Assembly (NCBI GenBank): GCA_937922955.1
Contig: CALAKO010000254.1
Span: forward strand, 1-5,666
DNA: 5,666 nt
From: an uncultured Peptococcaceae bacterium
GTDB lineage: Bacteria > Bacillota > Peptococcia > Peptococcales > Peptococcaceae
Reading direction: 5' to 3'
Of the stretch, positions 1-5,662 are shown piece after piece. Both the position numbers and the translations under genes were made by a program. Every line of letters begins with the position of its first letter. Position 1 is the stretch's first letter. A model generated the notes under the pieces. That model did not search any database. It worked only from the letters and a program-made list of their open reading frames with translations, and was not told where the DNA came from.

Positions 1-59
1 ATTAATATATATTTATAAATATGGATTATCTGCCAATGAGGCTGTAAGGAGGTATTTTT

Positions 60-2132
60 ATGAAAGATTATGACAGCAACATTATCCGTAACATTGCGGT
101 GTTGTCCCATGATGGTGCTGGTAAAACAGCGCTTGTTGAGTCAATGCTTTTGATGTGCAAAGGCGTTGACGCTGTTGGTCGCGGGAAGGACAACAAACAT
201 ATTCTCGACTTCGAACCAGAAGAAATTACCCGCAATGTTACAATTCAGCTTGGCATGGCTCCATGTGAATGGAACGGGTATAAACTGAATTTCATTGATA
301 CGCCAGGGTATTCTGAATTTAGCGGCGAAGTCAGTGAAGCTTTGCGTGCGGCCGATGGACTCATGCTTGTTATTTCAGCTGAATCGGGTATTCAGGTCGA
401 CACTATTCGAGCATGGCAGTACGGTAAGAAGCTGCATTTGCCACGCTTGATTTATGTAAATAAAATGGACATGGAAAATGCGGATTTCTTTGGCTCACTG
501 GAACGCATGCGTGAGCTGTTTGGAAAATCTGTCATGCCTCTTCAGGTTCCGATTGGTGAAGGGGCAGAGTTCCGTGGAATTATCGATGTTCCAACCATGA
601 AAGCCTATGAATGGGTAAATGGAGAACGTCAGGAATGCGATATTCCAGCGGACTTAAAAGATCGTGTTGATGAAGTATTGGATATGTGCATGGAAGCGGC
701 TGCAGAAGGCAGTGACGAGTTGCTTGAAAAATATCTTGAAGGGGAGCCTCTCACGGTTGACGAAATGTATGAAGGGCTTTATCAAGGTATGAAAGGCGGC
801 CGTGTATGTCCGGTTCTGTGTGGCAGCGCAGTATCACACATTGGCAGTCGTTTGCTTTTGGATTGCTTGATCAAGTTCATGCCAGACACCACACAGCGTG
901 TCAATGAAGCCGTTAATATTGACACAGGCGAAGAACTGCTGGTGAACCACGACGATCCATTCTCTGCATTTGTATTCAAAACTAGTCTGGATCCATTCTC
1001 TGGGAAATTAAGTTATGTTCGTGTTATCAGTGGCAAGGCGACAGAAGGCATGAGCTTCTACAATACAACCAATGAAAGCGAAGGCAAAATTTCCAAGATG
1101 TTCACGCTTATTGGGAAACGTCAAGAACCATTGACCAGTGCTTCTGCCGGTGATATCATTGTTATTCCTAAACTGGATGATGTTCGCACCGGTGATACGC
1201 TTGCAAGTAAAGAGTTCCCAGTAAAATATCCGGCTATTGATTTTCAGCCATCGTTGTACACTGTTTGGGTGCGCGCTGAAAACAAGGGTGAAGAAGACAA
1301 ACTTGGTACGGCCCTCAATAAAATTGCCGAAGAAGATCCAACTTGCGTCCTGAGAAAAGATGTTGAAAGTGGTCAATTGCAGTTGTCCACGATGGGTGAA
1401 GTGCATCTTGATCATATTATGAGCAAGATGGAACGAAAATATGGCGCCAAAGCCATTATTGATAAGGTTTATATTCCATATCGTGAAACCATTCGTGGCA
1501 AAGCGATGGCAGAAGGCAAACATAAGAAACAGAGCGGTGGTCATGGTCAATATGGTCATGTAGTAATGGACATTGAACCAACAACCAATGGTCAGGAATT
1601 TGAATTTGTCGATGCCATCGTTGGTGGTGCTATTCCTCGTCAGTTTATTCCTGCTGTTGAAAAAGGTGCGGTTGAAACCTTAGCAAAAGGTGTCATCGCA
1701 GGTTATCCGCTGATCAACATTAAATTGACCTTGAAAGATGGGACGTTCCATAGTGTCGACTCCTCTGAAATGGCATTTAAAGTGGCTGCTTCTCTCGCTC
1801 TGAAGAAAGGCATTCCAGAAGCCAAACCGGTCCTTCTTGAACCAATTTACGCTGTAGATGTTATGGTTCCAGAAGAATACATGGGCGATATCATCGGTGA
1901 CATTAGCTCCAAGCGTGGCCGAGTGCTTGGCATGGAACCTGGCGAAGATGGAATTACCACTGTTAAAGCACGTGTTCCATATGCTGAAATGCTGGAATAC
2001 GGGGTGCAGCTGCGTGCAATGACGCAAGGGCGTGGTAATTTCGATATGGCATTTGACAGCTACGAAGAAGTCCCTGCCAAATTGGCTCAAGAAATCATTG
2101 AAAACTATAAAGCAGACAGTGAGGACGATTAA
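60..2132 (+). CDS. EF-G-like translational GTPase (EF-G2 type paralogue)
   Basis: A 690-residue protein with the full EF-G layout: G domain with insert (about 1-280), domain II (about 295-385), III (about 395-470), IV (about 473-595) and V (about 596-680). Visible motifs are G1 SHDGAGKT (16-23), a switch I remnant TRNVTI (57-62), G3 DTPGY (80-84), G4 NKMD (134-137), G5 GSA (255-257), domain IV QSGGHGQYGH (491-500) and FHSVDSSE (563-570, with the tip histidine). Canonical EF-G has AHIDAGKT, RGITI and DTPGH, so here the G1 aspartate and the catalytic G3 histidine are replaced (Gly19, Tyr84). As I recall, such changes mark the EF-G2/EF-G-like family, whose role is poorly defined; some members bind GTP without strong ribosome-stimulated hydrolysis. 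No rpsL, rpsG or tuf lies beside it, which also argues against canonical fusA. The start is fixed by TAAGGAGGT at 45-53, 6 nt before ATG. The C-terminus is acidic (SEDD). Family call is secure; cellular role is not. Confidence 0.9.
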   Translation: MKDYDSNIIRNIAVLSHDGAGKTALVESMLLMCKGVDAVGRGKDNKHILDFEPEEITRNVTIQLGMAPCEWNGYKLNFIDTPGYSEFSGEVSEALRAADGLMLVISAESGIQVDTIRAWQYGKKLHLPRLIYVNKMDMENADFFGSLERMRELFGKSVMPLQVPIGEGAEFRGIIDVPTMKAYEWVNGERQECDIPADLKDRVDEVLDMCMEAAAEGSDELLEKYLEGEPLTVDEMYEGLYQGMKGGRVCPVLCGSAVSHIGSRLLLDCLIKFMPDTTQRVNEAVNIDTGEELLVNHDDPFSAFVFKTSLDPFSGKLSYVRVISGKATEGMSFYNTTNESEGKISKMFTLIGKRQEPLTSASAGDIIVIPKLDDVRTGDTLASKEFPVKYPAIDFQPSLYTVWVRAENKGEEDKLGTALNKIAEEDPTCVLRKDVESGQLQLSTMGEVHLDHIMSKMERKYGAKAIIDKVYIPYRETIRGKAMAEGKHKKQSGGHGQYGHVVMDIEPTTNGQEFEFVDAIVGGAIPRQFIPAVEKGAVETLAKGVIAGYPLINIKLTLKDGTFHSVDSSEMAFKVAASLALKKGIPEAKPVLLEPIYAVDVMVPEEYMGDIIGDISSKRGRVLGMEPGEDGITTVKARVPYAEMLEYGVQLRAMTQGRGNFDMAFDSYEEVPAKLAQEIIENYKADSEDD

Positions 2133-2153
2133 TTGTTCTGCATAAAGTGATGC

Positions 2154-2188
2154 ATCGACATTGGCTCAAAGAGTCAATGTCGATTTTT
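2154..2188 (+). terminator. Intrinsic terminator after the EF-G-like gene
   Basis: A 14-bp stem with arms 2154-2167 and 2171-2184 (ATCGACATTGGCTC against GAGTCAATGTCGAT, one G-U pair) closes on an AAA loop and runs straight into five Ts (2184-2188). It lies 21 nt after the stop codon of the EF-G-like gene and should end that transcript. Confidence 0.88.
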
Positions 2189-2216
2189 AGGTTTATCCTT
2201 AGAAAGGGAAGGGATC

Positions 2217-2945
2217 ATGAAACAACAGGAGAGTCATTCCGATGCGCTGCACGTCACCTTAAAAGTGATTGCAACCATACACACTGCGTACAAAAGCAAG
2301 TTTGGCGTTCCACGACAAAGTGGGATCGTCAATCAGCTGGAAAGCCGCATCGTATTTGAACCAGAATTTCGTAATAAAGAGGCTTTAAGAGGTATCGAAG
2401 GGTATGAGTATCTTTGGCTGATATGGTCCTTCTCAGAGGCAATTAGAAGCGATTGGTCACCAACTGTTCGTCCGCCACGATTAGGCGGTAATGTCCGCAG
2501 AGGCGTCTTTGCTACCCGTTCACCTTTTCGTCCGAATCCGCTGGCGTTGTCATCTGTTCGATTACTAAGAATCGAAGAAACTCCGAATGAAGGGATGGTG
2601 CTGATTGTCGATGGCGCTGATATGATGGATGGCACGCCAATCTACGATATAAAGCCTTATCTGCCTTTTACCGACAGTCATCCAGAGGCAAAAGCTGGTT
2701 TTGCGCAGGATGTGTTGGATGAACAAATTGCTGTCGATTTTCCACAAACGCTGCTTGATGTTCTGCCGCAGCATCTGCGTGCAGGTGCACTGGCTATGCT
2801 GGCGCAAAATCCCATTCCGCATTATCAAAAAGACCCTTCGCGTGTGTATGGTATTGATTTTGGCGGCTATGACATTCGATTTCGTGTTGCAGAACATCGA
2901 GCAACGGTCATTGAAGTGATTAATAGACAGAAAAGTATGGAATAA
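2217..2945 (+). CDS. trmO: tRNA (t6A37)-N6-methyltransferase TrmO (TsaA/YaeB family)
   Basis: A 242-residue protein, close to the roughly 235 residues of E. coli TrmO. Family knowledge: TrmO uses S-adenosylmethionine to methylate N6 of threonylcarbamoyladenosine at tRNA position 37, giving m6t6A, and acts in the cytosol. The N-terminal beta-barrel SAM-binding domain shows QSGIVNQLES (34-43), GIEGYEYLWLIW (59-70), RPPRLGG (85-91), VFATRSPFRPNPLALS (97-112) and DMMDGTPIYDIKPYLPF (135-151), all hallmarks of the family. The smaller C-terminal domain ends with DPSRVYGIDFGGYDIRFRV (206-224), as in bacterial YaeB proteins. ATG 2217 is preceded by a purine-rich AAAGGGAAGGG at 2203-2213. The gene starts only 28 nt after the upstream terminator and I see no convincing promoter, so expression may depend on read-through or on a weak promoter. 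A longer reading frame overlapping its start (2147-2359) is out of phase and not a gene. Confidence 0.93.
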   Translation: MKQQESHSDALHVTLKVIATIHTAYKSKFGVPRQSGIVNQLESRIVFEPEFRNKEALRGIEGYEYLWLIWSFSEAIRSDWSPTVRPPRLGGNVRRGVFATRSPFRPNPLALSSVRLLRIEETPNEGMVLIVDGADMMDGTPIYDIKPYLPFTDSHPEAKAGFAQDVLDEQIAVDFPQTLLDVLPQHLRAGALAMLAQNPIPHYQKDPSRVYGIDFGGYDIRFRVAEHRATVIEVINRQKSME

Positions 2946-2970
2946 CGATAGGGTTTTTGTTAAAACTTTA

Positions 2971-2998
2971 TTGACATGTTCCAAAATTAAGCTATACT
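2971..2998 (+). promoter_or_regulatory. Sigma-A-type promoter of acpP
   Basis: A perfect -35 box TTGACA (2971-2976) and a -10 box TATACT (2993-2998) are 16 bp apart. The likely transcript start is near 3005, giving a 5' leader of about 37 nt. It begins 25 bp after the trmO stop codon, so acpP is transcribed independently of trmO. No FapR- or FabT-like operator is evident. Confidence 0.85.
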
Positions 2999-3041
2999 AG
3001 ACAACGAAAGCAATTAAACGACAGGATGGAGGGGGAGAATA

Positions 3042-3275
3042 ATGGTTTTTGATCAGGTAAAAGAAAGTCTTGCCGATATCTTGAGTTGTGATGCAGAAAA
3101 GATCGATATGGATACCGACCTCGTGCGTGATCTCGGTGTGGATTCCATCGATACCGTCGAACTCATCATGGCTGTGGAAGAGACTTACGACATCTCAATT
3201 TCTGACAAAGAAGCACAGGAATTAAAAACTGTCGCTGATGTTGTTGAATTTATTGAAGATCACCTTGAAGAGTAG
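3042..3275 (+). CDS. acpP: Acyl carrier protein
   Basis: A 77-residue acidic four-helix protein of standard ACP length. It carries growing acyl chains on a 4'-phosphopantetheine arm during type II fatty acid synthesis in the cytosol. Helix I is about 3-15, the central DLVRDLGVDSIDTVELIMA covers 26-44, and the end EFIEDHLEE is typical. Ser35 is the predicted attachment site. It sits in GVDSIDTVE, where most ACPs have DSL; Ile36 replaces the near-invariant leucine at the start of recognition helix II. The ribosome binding site is the very purine-rich GGAGGGGGAGA at 3028-3038, and ATG 3042 is the sensible start. It has its own strong promoter. No fab, plsX or acpS gene is next to it here, so it is not in the usual plsX-fabD-fabG-acpP cluster. 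A dedicated ACP of another pathway cannot be excluded, but the rest of the sequence looks like housekeeping AcpP. Confidence 0.92.
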   Translation: MVFDQVKESLADILSCDAEKIDMDTDLVRDLGVDSIDTVELIMAVEETYDISISDKEAQELKTVADVVEFIEDHLEE

Positions 3276-3283
3276 AAAAGAAA

Positions 3284-3302
3284 GAAATAGCGCAACTATT
3301 TC
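3284..3302 (+). other. Small hairpin after acpP, lacking a T-tract
   Basis: GAAATAG (3284-3290) and CTATTTC (3296-3302) form a perfect 7-bp stem around a CGCAA loop, 9 nt after the acpP stop. The AT-rich stem is followed by GACTATGA, not a run of T, so it is not a convincing intrinsic terminator. It may protect the acpP mRNA 3' end or be chance. Confidence 0.35.
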
Positions 3303-3312
3303 GACTATGAAT

Positions 3313-3335
3313 TTGTTGAACAATTCAATTTGAAT
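3313..3335. promoter_or_regulatory. Overlapping dyads upstream of pta, possible operator
   Basis: Two short perfect dyads abut: TTGTT-G-AACAA (3313-3323) and ATTCAA-T-TTGAAT (3323-3335). The second overlaps the whole -35 box of the pta promoter, a position where a bound regulator would block RNA polymerase. The left half resembles a Rex half-site (TTGTTAA), but the right half does not match. In such AT-rich DNA, short dyads also arise by chance. Confidence 0.3.
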
Positions 3336-3358
3336 AATGCAGGAAGTTGTAGTATGAT
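3330..3358 (+). promoter_or_regulatory. Promoter of pta
   Basis: A -35 box TTGAAT (3330-3335, 4 of 6 consensus bases) and a -10 box TATGAT (3353-3358, 5 of 6) have the optimal 17-bp spacer. The likely start is near 3365, giving a leader of about 45 nt before the pta ATG. Confidence 0.72.
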
Positions 3359-3385
3359 ATTAATATAAAGTATCCTAGATACTAC
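3349..3385. repeat. AGTAT inverted repeats across the pta -10 box and start site
   Basis: AGTATC (3369-3374) and GATACT (3378-3383) form a 6-bp dyad around CTA just after the predicted transcript start. A third copy, GTAGTAT (3349-3355), overlaps the -10 box and is an inverted match to ATACTAC (3379-3385). This could be an operator at the promoter or, in RNA, a hairpin near the 5' end of the pta mRNA. The structure ends 6 nt before the ribosome binding site (3392-3400). Function is inferred only from position. Confidence 0.35.
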
Positions 3386-3409
3386 CACTTCAAAGGAGAG
3401 AATCAATCA

Positions 3410-4387
3410 ATGAGTGACATTTGGGAAACACTTGAAGCCCGCATTAAAGGTAAAGATCTGACAATCGTATTTCCAGAAGGTGAAGATGTTCGTATTCTTG
3501 GCGCAGTAGCGCGTCATCAGAAAGATGGACTGATTGTGCCAATTCTCCTGGGCAATCCTGAAAAAGTACAGGCAATTGCAAAGGAAAACGGCATTGACAT
3601 CGAAGGTGTTCAGATCATCGATCCAGACAACTATGCAGAATACGACGATATGGTTGCAAAGTTCGTAGAACGCCGCAAAGGCAAAGCTACCGAAGAAAAA
3701 GCACGTGTACAGTTGCGTGATCCTAACTACTTTGGCACCATGCTGATCTACCTCGGCAAAGCAGATGGTATGGTTAGCGGCGCTTGCCATTCTACTGGGG
3801 ACACCGTTCGTCCAGCACTGCAGATTGTAAAGATGAAACCTGGCTGCTCCCGTGTCAGTGGTGCAATGGTTATGCTTAAAGGCGACGAACGTTACCTCTT
3901 CAGCGACATTGCCATCAACATCACTGTTGATGCACAAGCAATGGGCGAAATCGCTGTTGAAAGCGCTAAAACCGCAAAAACCTTTGACATCGATCCAAAG
4001 GTTGCACTGTTGAGCTTCTCCACCAAAGGTTCTGCAGTATCCCCTGAAAGCGAAAAAGTTGCAGAAGCAACTAAGATTGCACAGGAACTCGCTCCAGAAC
4101 TCCCAATTGATGGTGAATTACAGTTCGATGCTGCATTTGTTGCTAGCGTTGGCGAACGCAAAGCTCCTGGTTCCAAGGTTGCTGGCCACGCTAATACCTT
4201 TATCTTCCCAAGTTTGGAAGCTGGTAACATTGGCTACAAAATTGCACAGCGTTTTGGCGGCTTCGAAGCCATTGGGCCAATCCTGCAAGGTCTTGCAAAG
4301 CCAATCAACGACCTTTCCCGCGGCTGCAATGAAGAAGATGCTTACAAGCTCGCAATCATTACCGCTGCTCAGGCTGTTGCAGAATAA
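3410..4387 (+). CDS. pta: Phosphate acetyltransferase
   Basis: A 325-residue short-form Pta, with none of the N-terminal DRTGG-type extension of the E. coli enzyme. It interconverts acetyl-CoA plus phosphate and acetyl phosphate plus CoA; with acetate kinase this gives ATP during acetate-forming fermentation. Landmarks are FPEGEDVRIL (21-30), the signature GACHSTGDTVRPALQI (124-139), FSDIAINI (164-171), LLSFSTKGS (200-208), DGELQFDAA (234-242), AGNIGYKIAQRFGG (271-284) and PINDLSRGC (298-306). By alignment with the Methanosarcina enzyme, Ser303, Arg304 and Asp310 correspond to its catalytic Ser309, Arg310 and Asp316, with the same spacing, and Cys306 to Cys312. Phosphate butyryltransferase is a related alternative but fits worse in these motifs. 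AAAGGAGAG at 3392-3400, 9 nt before ATG, supports the start. The gene is monocistronic here, between its own promoter and terminator; ackA is not in the window. Confidence 0.95.
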   Translation: MSDIWETLEARIKGKDLTIVFPEGEDVRILGAVARHQKDGLIVPILLGNPEKVQAIAKENGIDIEGVQIIDPDNYAEYDDMVAKFVERRKGKATEEKARVQLRDPNYFGTMLIYLGKADGMVSGACHSTGDTVRPALQIVKMKPGCSRVSGAMVMLKGDERYLFSDIAINITVDAQAMGEIAVESAKTAKTFDIDPKVALLSFSTKGSAVSPESEKVAEATKIAQELAPELPIDGELQFDAAFVASVGERKAPGSKVAGHANTFIFPSLEAGNIGYKIAQRFGGFEAIGPILQGLAKPINDLSRGCNEEDAYKLAIITAAQAVAE

Positions 4388-4405
4388 GAGACTATATTGG
4401 TTAGC

Positions 4406-4444
4406 AAAAGCCGTGAATGTGTTGACGACATTCACGGCTTTTTT
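4406..4444 (+). terminator. Intrinsic terminator after pta
   Basis: A perfect 15-bp stem pairs AAAAGCCGTGAATGT (4406-4420) with ACATTCACGGCTTTT (4428-4442) around a 7-nt loop, with a T run at 4439-4444. It begins 18 nt after the pta stop and separates pta from the ribosomal operon. The A-rich 5' flank could let it act weakly on the other strand, but no gene converges here. Confidence 0.95.
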
Positions 4445-4475
4445 GTGTTTTATGAAGAAAAATGCTGAAATCCTC

Positions 4476-4504
4476 TTGCAGAATCATTGCTGTTCTGATA
4501 AAAT
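4476..4504 (+). promoter_or_regulatory. Extended -10 promoter of the rpsF-ssb-rpsR operon
   Basis: The -10 box TAAAAT (4499-4504) is preceded by TGA (4496-4498), giving the extended -10 form TGnTAAAAT. A weak -35, TTGCAG (4476-4481), lies 17 bp upstream. The start is expected near 4511, right at the beginning of the structured rpsF leader. The 8-base direct repeat ATTGCTGT (4486-4493 and 4507-4514) brackets the -10 box. Confidence 0.68.
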
Positions 4505-4510
4505 ATATTG

Positions 4511-4560
4511 CTGTAATCCCTGCTCTGCAAAGCAGAGCCGTTAGTCCGGGGGGAGGAGGT
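4511..4560 (+). promoter_or_regulatory. Structured rpsF leader, candidate S6:S18 autoregulatory element
   Basis: A perfect 7-bp hairpin GCTCTGC-AAA-GCAGAGC (4522-4528 and 4532-4538) is followed at once by CCG (4538-4540), and a second CCG lies at 4546-4548. TCCC (4517-4520), just 5' of the hairpin, can pair with GGGA (4551-4554), which overlaps the start of the rpsF ribosome binding site. In many bacteria the S6:S18 complex binds an rpsF leader with two stems and a CCG trinucleotide in a loop 3' of the inner hairpin, imitating its 16S rRNA site and repressing translation. The layout here fits that description and both partner proteins are encoded in this operon. The outer stem is short and I could not run a covariance model, so this stays a candidate. 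Confidence 0.5.
4552..4559 (+). promoter_or_regulatory. rpsF ribosome binding site that decides the start
   Basis: GGAGGAGG at 4552-4559 is 8 nt before ATG 4568. An in-frame GTG at 4559 overlaps this site and therefore cannot use it, so ATG 4568 is the real start. Confidence 0.88.
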
Positions 4561-4567
4561 GCAAAGA

Positions 4568-4858
4568 ATGCGCGATTATGAACTTCTTTATATCATTAAG
4601 ACTGAAGTAGGCGAAGAACAGACTCAGGCTGTTATCGACCGTTATGTTGGTATCCTCGAAGGCGAAGGTGCTACCGTAGAAAAGGTTGACAAATGGGGCA
4701 AGAGAAAGCTCGCTTACACCATCGACAAGAAGTACACCGATGGTTTCTACGTTTTAGTGAACTTCAAAGGCGAAGCTAACGCCGTTGACGAAGTAGATCG
4801 TTTGATGAAGATCGACGAAAATCTTCTTCGCCACATGATCACCCGTGTCGACGAATAA
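4568..4858 (+). CDS. rpsF: Small ribosomal subunit protein bS6
   Basis: A 96-residue protein of usual S6 length, beginning MRDYELLYII. S6 binds the platform of the 30S subunit as a heterodimer with S18. Family marks are the first strand YELLYII (4-10), KWGKRKLAYTI (42-52) followed by GFYVLVNF (59-66), and the C-terminal LLRHMITR (86-93). It has no long glutamate tail of the kind found in E. coli. I chose ATG 4568 over the in-frame GTG at 4559, which would add three residues but lies inside the ribosome binding site. It is first in the rpsF-ssb-rpsR operon, with 31 nt to ssb, and its partner S18 is two genes downstream. The leader is a candidate target for feedback by S6:S18. Confidence 0.96.
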   Translation: MRDYELLYIIKTEVGEEQTQAVIDRYVGILEGEGATVEKVDKWGKRKLAYTIDKKYTDGFYVLVNFKGEANAVDEVDRLMKIDENLLRHMITRVDE

Positions 4859-4889
4859 TTTTCTCGTCAAAAGAAAGAGGGCCTAAAGT

Positions 4890-5363
4890 ATGAATAAAGT
4901 CATTTTAATCGGTCGTTTAACTGCTGATCCTGAGCTCCGCTATACACCGAATGGTGCTGCAGTGTGCAGTTTCCGAATTGCTGTTGATCGTCCGTTTAAC
5001 TCACAAAGTGGTGAACGCGGCGCTGATTTCATCAACATTGTTGTATGGAACAAAGCGGCTGAAAACACTGCTAAGTATATGAGCAAAGGCCGTCAGATCG
5101 CCGTAGAAGGGCGTCTGCAAATCCGCAGTTTTGATGGCAACGACGGTCAACGTCGTTGGGTCACTGAAGTTGTTGCTGATCGTGTCGAGTTCCTCGGCGG
5201 TGGCGGCAATAATGGCGGAGATGGTTATGGCGGCAATTACGGTGGTCAAAATCAGAATTATCAACGTCAAAACGATCAATTCACTCAGGCAATGCCAAGT
5301 GATAATTCTCTTGGCTCTTTCGGCACTGAAGTCAGCTTCAGTGATGAAGATCTGCCGTTCTAA
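4890..5363 (+). CDS. ssb: Single-stranded DNA-binding protein
   Basis: A 157-residue SSB that coats single-stranded DNA in replication, recombination and repair, normally as a tetramer. The OB-fold spans about 1-104: MNKVILIGRLTADPELRYTP (1-20), CSFRIAVDR (26-34), DFINIVVWNKAAE (46-58), YMSKGRQIAVEGRLQIR (63-79) and ADRVEFLG (96-103). A flexible linker rich in Gly, Asn and Gln (about 104-145) leads to the acidic tip DEDLPF (152-157), the peptide that recruits replication and repair proteins. All expected parts are present, so this looks like the main replicative SSB and not a truncated phage or plasmid copy. The start ATG has AAGAGGG at 4875-4881, a moderate ribosome binding site. It lies between rpsF and rpsR, the classic arrangement; rpsR follows 19 nt later. 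No separate promoter or LexA-type box is evident before it. Confidence 0.97.
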   Translation: MNKVILIGRLTADPELRYTPNGAAVCSFRIAVDRPFNSQSGERGADFINIVVWNKAAENTAKYMSKGRQIAVEGRLQIRSFDGNDGQRRWVTEVVADRVEFLGGGGNNGGDGYGGNYGGQNQNYQRQNDQFTQAMPSDNSLGSFGTEVSFSDEDLPF

Positions 5364-5382
5364 GTGAGAAAGGAGTTTAACC

Positions 5383-5616
5383 ATGGCAAGAAGAGAACGT
5401 AACAGACGTTCACGCAAGAAAGTTTGCCAGTTCTGTGTTGACAAAGTCGAACATATCGATTACAAAGACACGAACCGTCTGAAAAAATACATGACCGAAC
5501 GTGGTAAAATTCTTCCACGCCGCATCACTGGTAACTGTGCAAAGCATCAGCGCGCACTGACCGTTGCTATCAAGCGTGCAAGAACCATGGCATTGCTGCC
5601 ATACACCAACGACTGA
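5383..5616 (+). CDS. rpsR: Small ribosomal subunit protein bS18, zinc-type
   Basis: A 77-residue S18 of standard length and the S6 partner in the 30S platform. Basic N-terminus ARRERNRRSRKK (2-13), then DYKD (26-29), LKKYMTERGKILPRR (33-47) and KRARTMALLPY (64-74) are typical. Cys15 and Cys18 (CQFC) with Cys52 and His55 (CAKH) form the probable metal site of the C+ (zinc-type) version of this protein. Many bacteria with this version carry a zinc-free paralogue elsewhere, but that cannot be seen here. AAAGGAG at 5369-5375, 7 nt before ATG, sets the start. It is the last visible gene of the rpsF-ssb-rpsR operon; a further gene such as rplI could follow beyond the window. Confidence 0.97.
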   Translation: MARRERNRRSRKKVCQFCVDKVEHIDYKDTNRLKKYMTERGKILPRRITGNCAKHQRALTVAIKRARTMALLPYTND

Positions 5617-5635
5617 TCAGTCATAAAAATGCAAA

Positions 5636-5662
5636 GGGCCTTGTTTCATTTTAAACAGGTCC
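5636..5662 (+). terminator. Hairpin after rpsR, probably a terminator cut by the window end
   Basis: GGGCCTTGTTT (5636-5646) pairs with AAACAGGTCC (5653-5662) around CATTTT, forming 10 pairs with one G-U pair and one bulged T. It begins 19 nt after the rpsR stop. Only AATA is visible after it, so no T-tract is shown, and it could instead be an mRNA-stabilising or attenuating hairpin. Confidence 0.4.

Noticed and set aside
9..22. 14-bp perfect palindrome ATATTTATAAATAT, with a TATAAA that could be a -10 box for the EF-G-like gene
   Set aside because: The stretch is almost pure A/T, where such palindromes are expected, and the -35 region lies outside the window, so neither an operator nor a promoter can be supported.
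1008..1559. 183-residue open frame on the - strand inside the EF-G-like gene
   Set aside because: It is antisense to a fully conserved protein, has no ribosome binding site I could see, and its translation resembles no family I know. Shadow frame.
2953..2966. GTTTT-TGTT-AAAAC stem after trmO as a terminator
   Set aside because: Five mostly A-T pairs without a T-tract after the stem; too weak, and it abuts the acpP promoter.
3313..3330. Rex-binding site before pta
   Set aside because: Left half matches TTGTTAA in six of seven bases but the right half matches TTAACAA in only three of seven; kept only as a generic dyad.
3407..3937. 176-residue open frame on the - strand opposite the start of pta
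   Set aside because: Antisense to conserved pta coding sequence; Cys/Phe-rich translation typical of a reverse-complement shadow.
4059..4544. 161-residue + strand frame running from inside pta through its terminator
   Set aside because: Out of phase with pta, reads through a perfect intrinsic terminator and the rpsF promoter, and has no recognisable domain.
4559..4567. GTG start for rpsF adding three residues
   Set aside because: The GTG overlaps the ribosome binding site; ATG 4568 has correct spacing and gives the usual S6 N-terminus.
5001..5444. 147-residue - strand frame over ssb and the start of rpsR
   Set aside because: Antisense to two secure genes; the Ile/Ala/Thr-rich stretch comes from the Gly/Asn linker codons of ssb read backwards.
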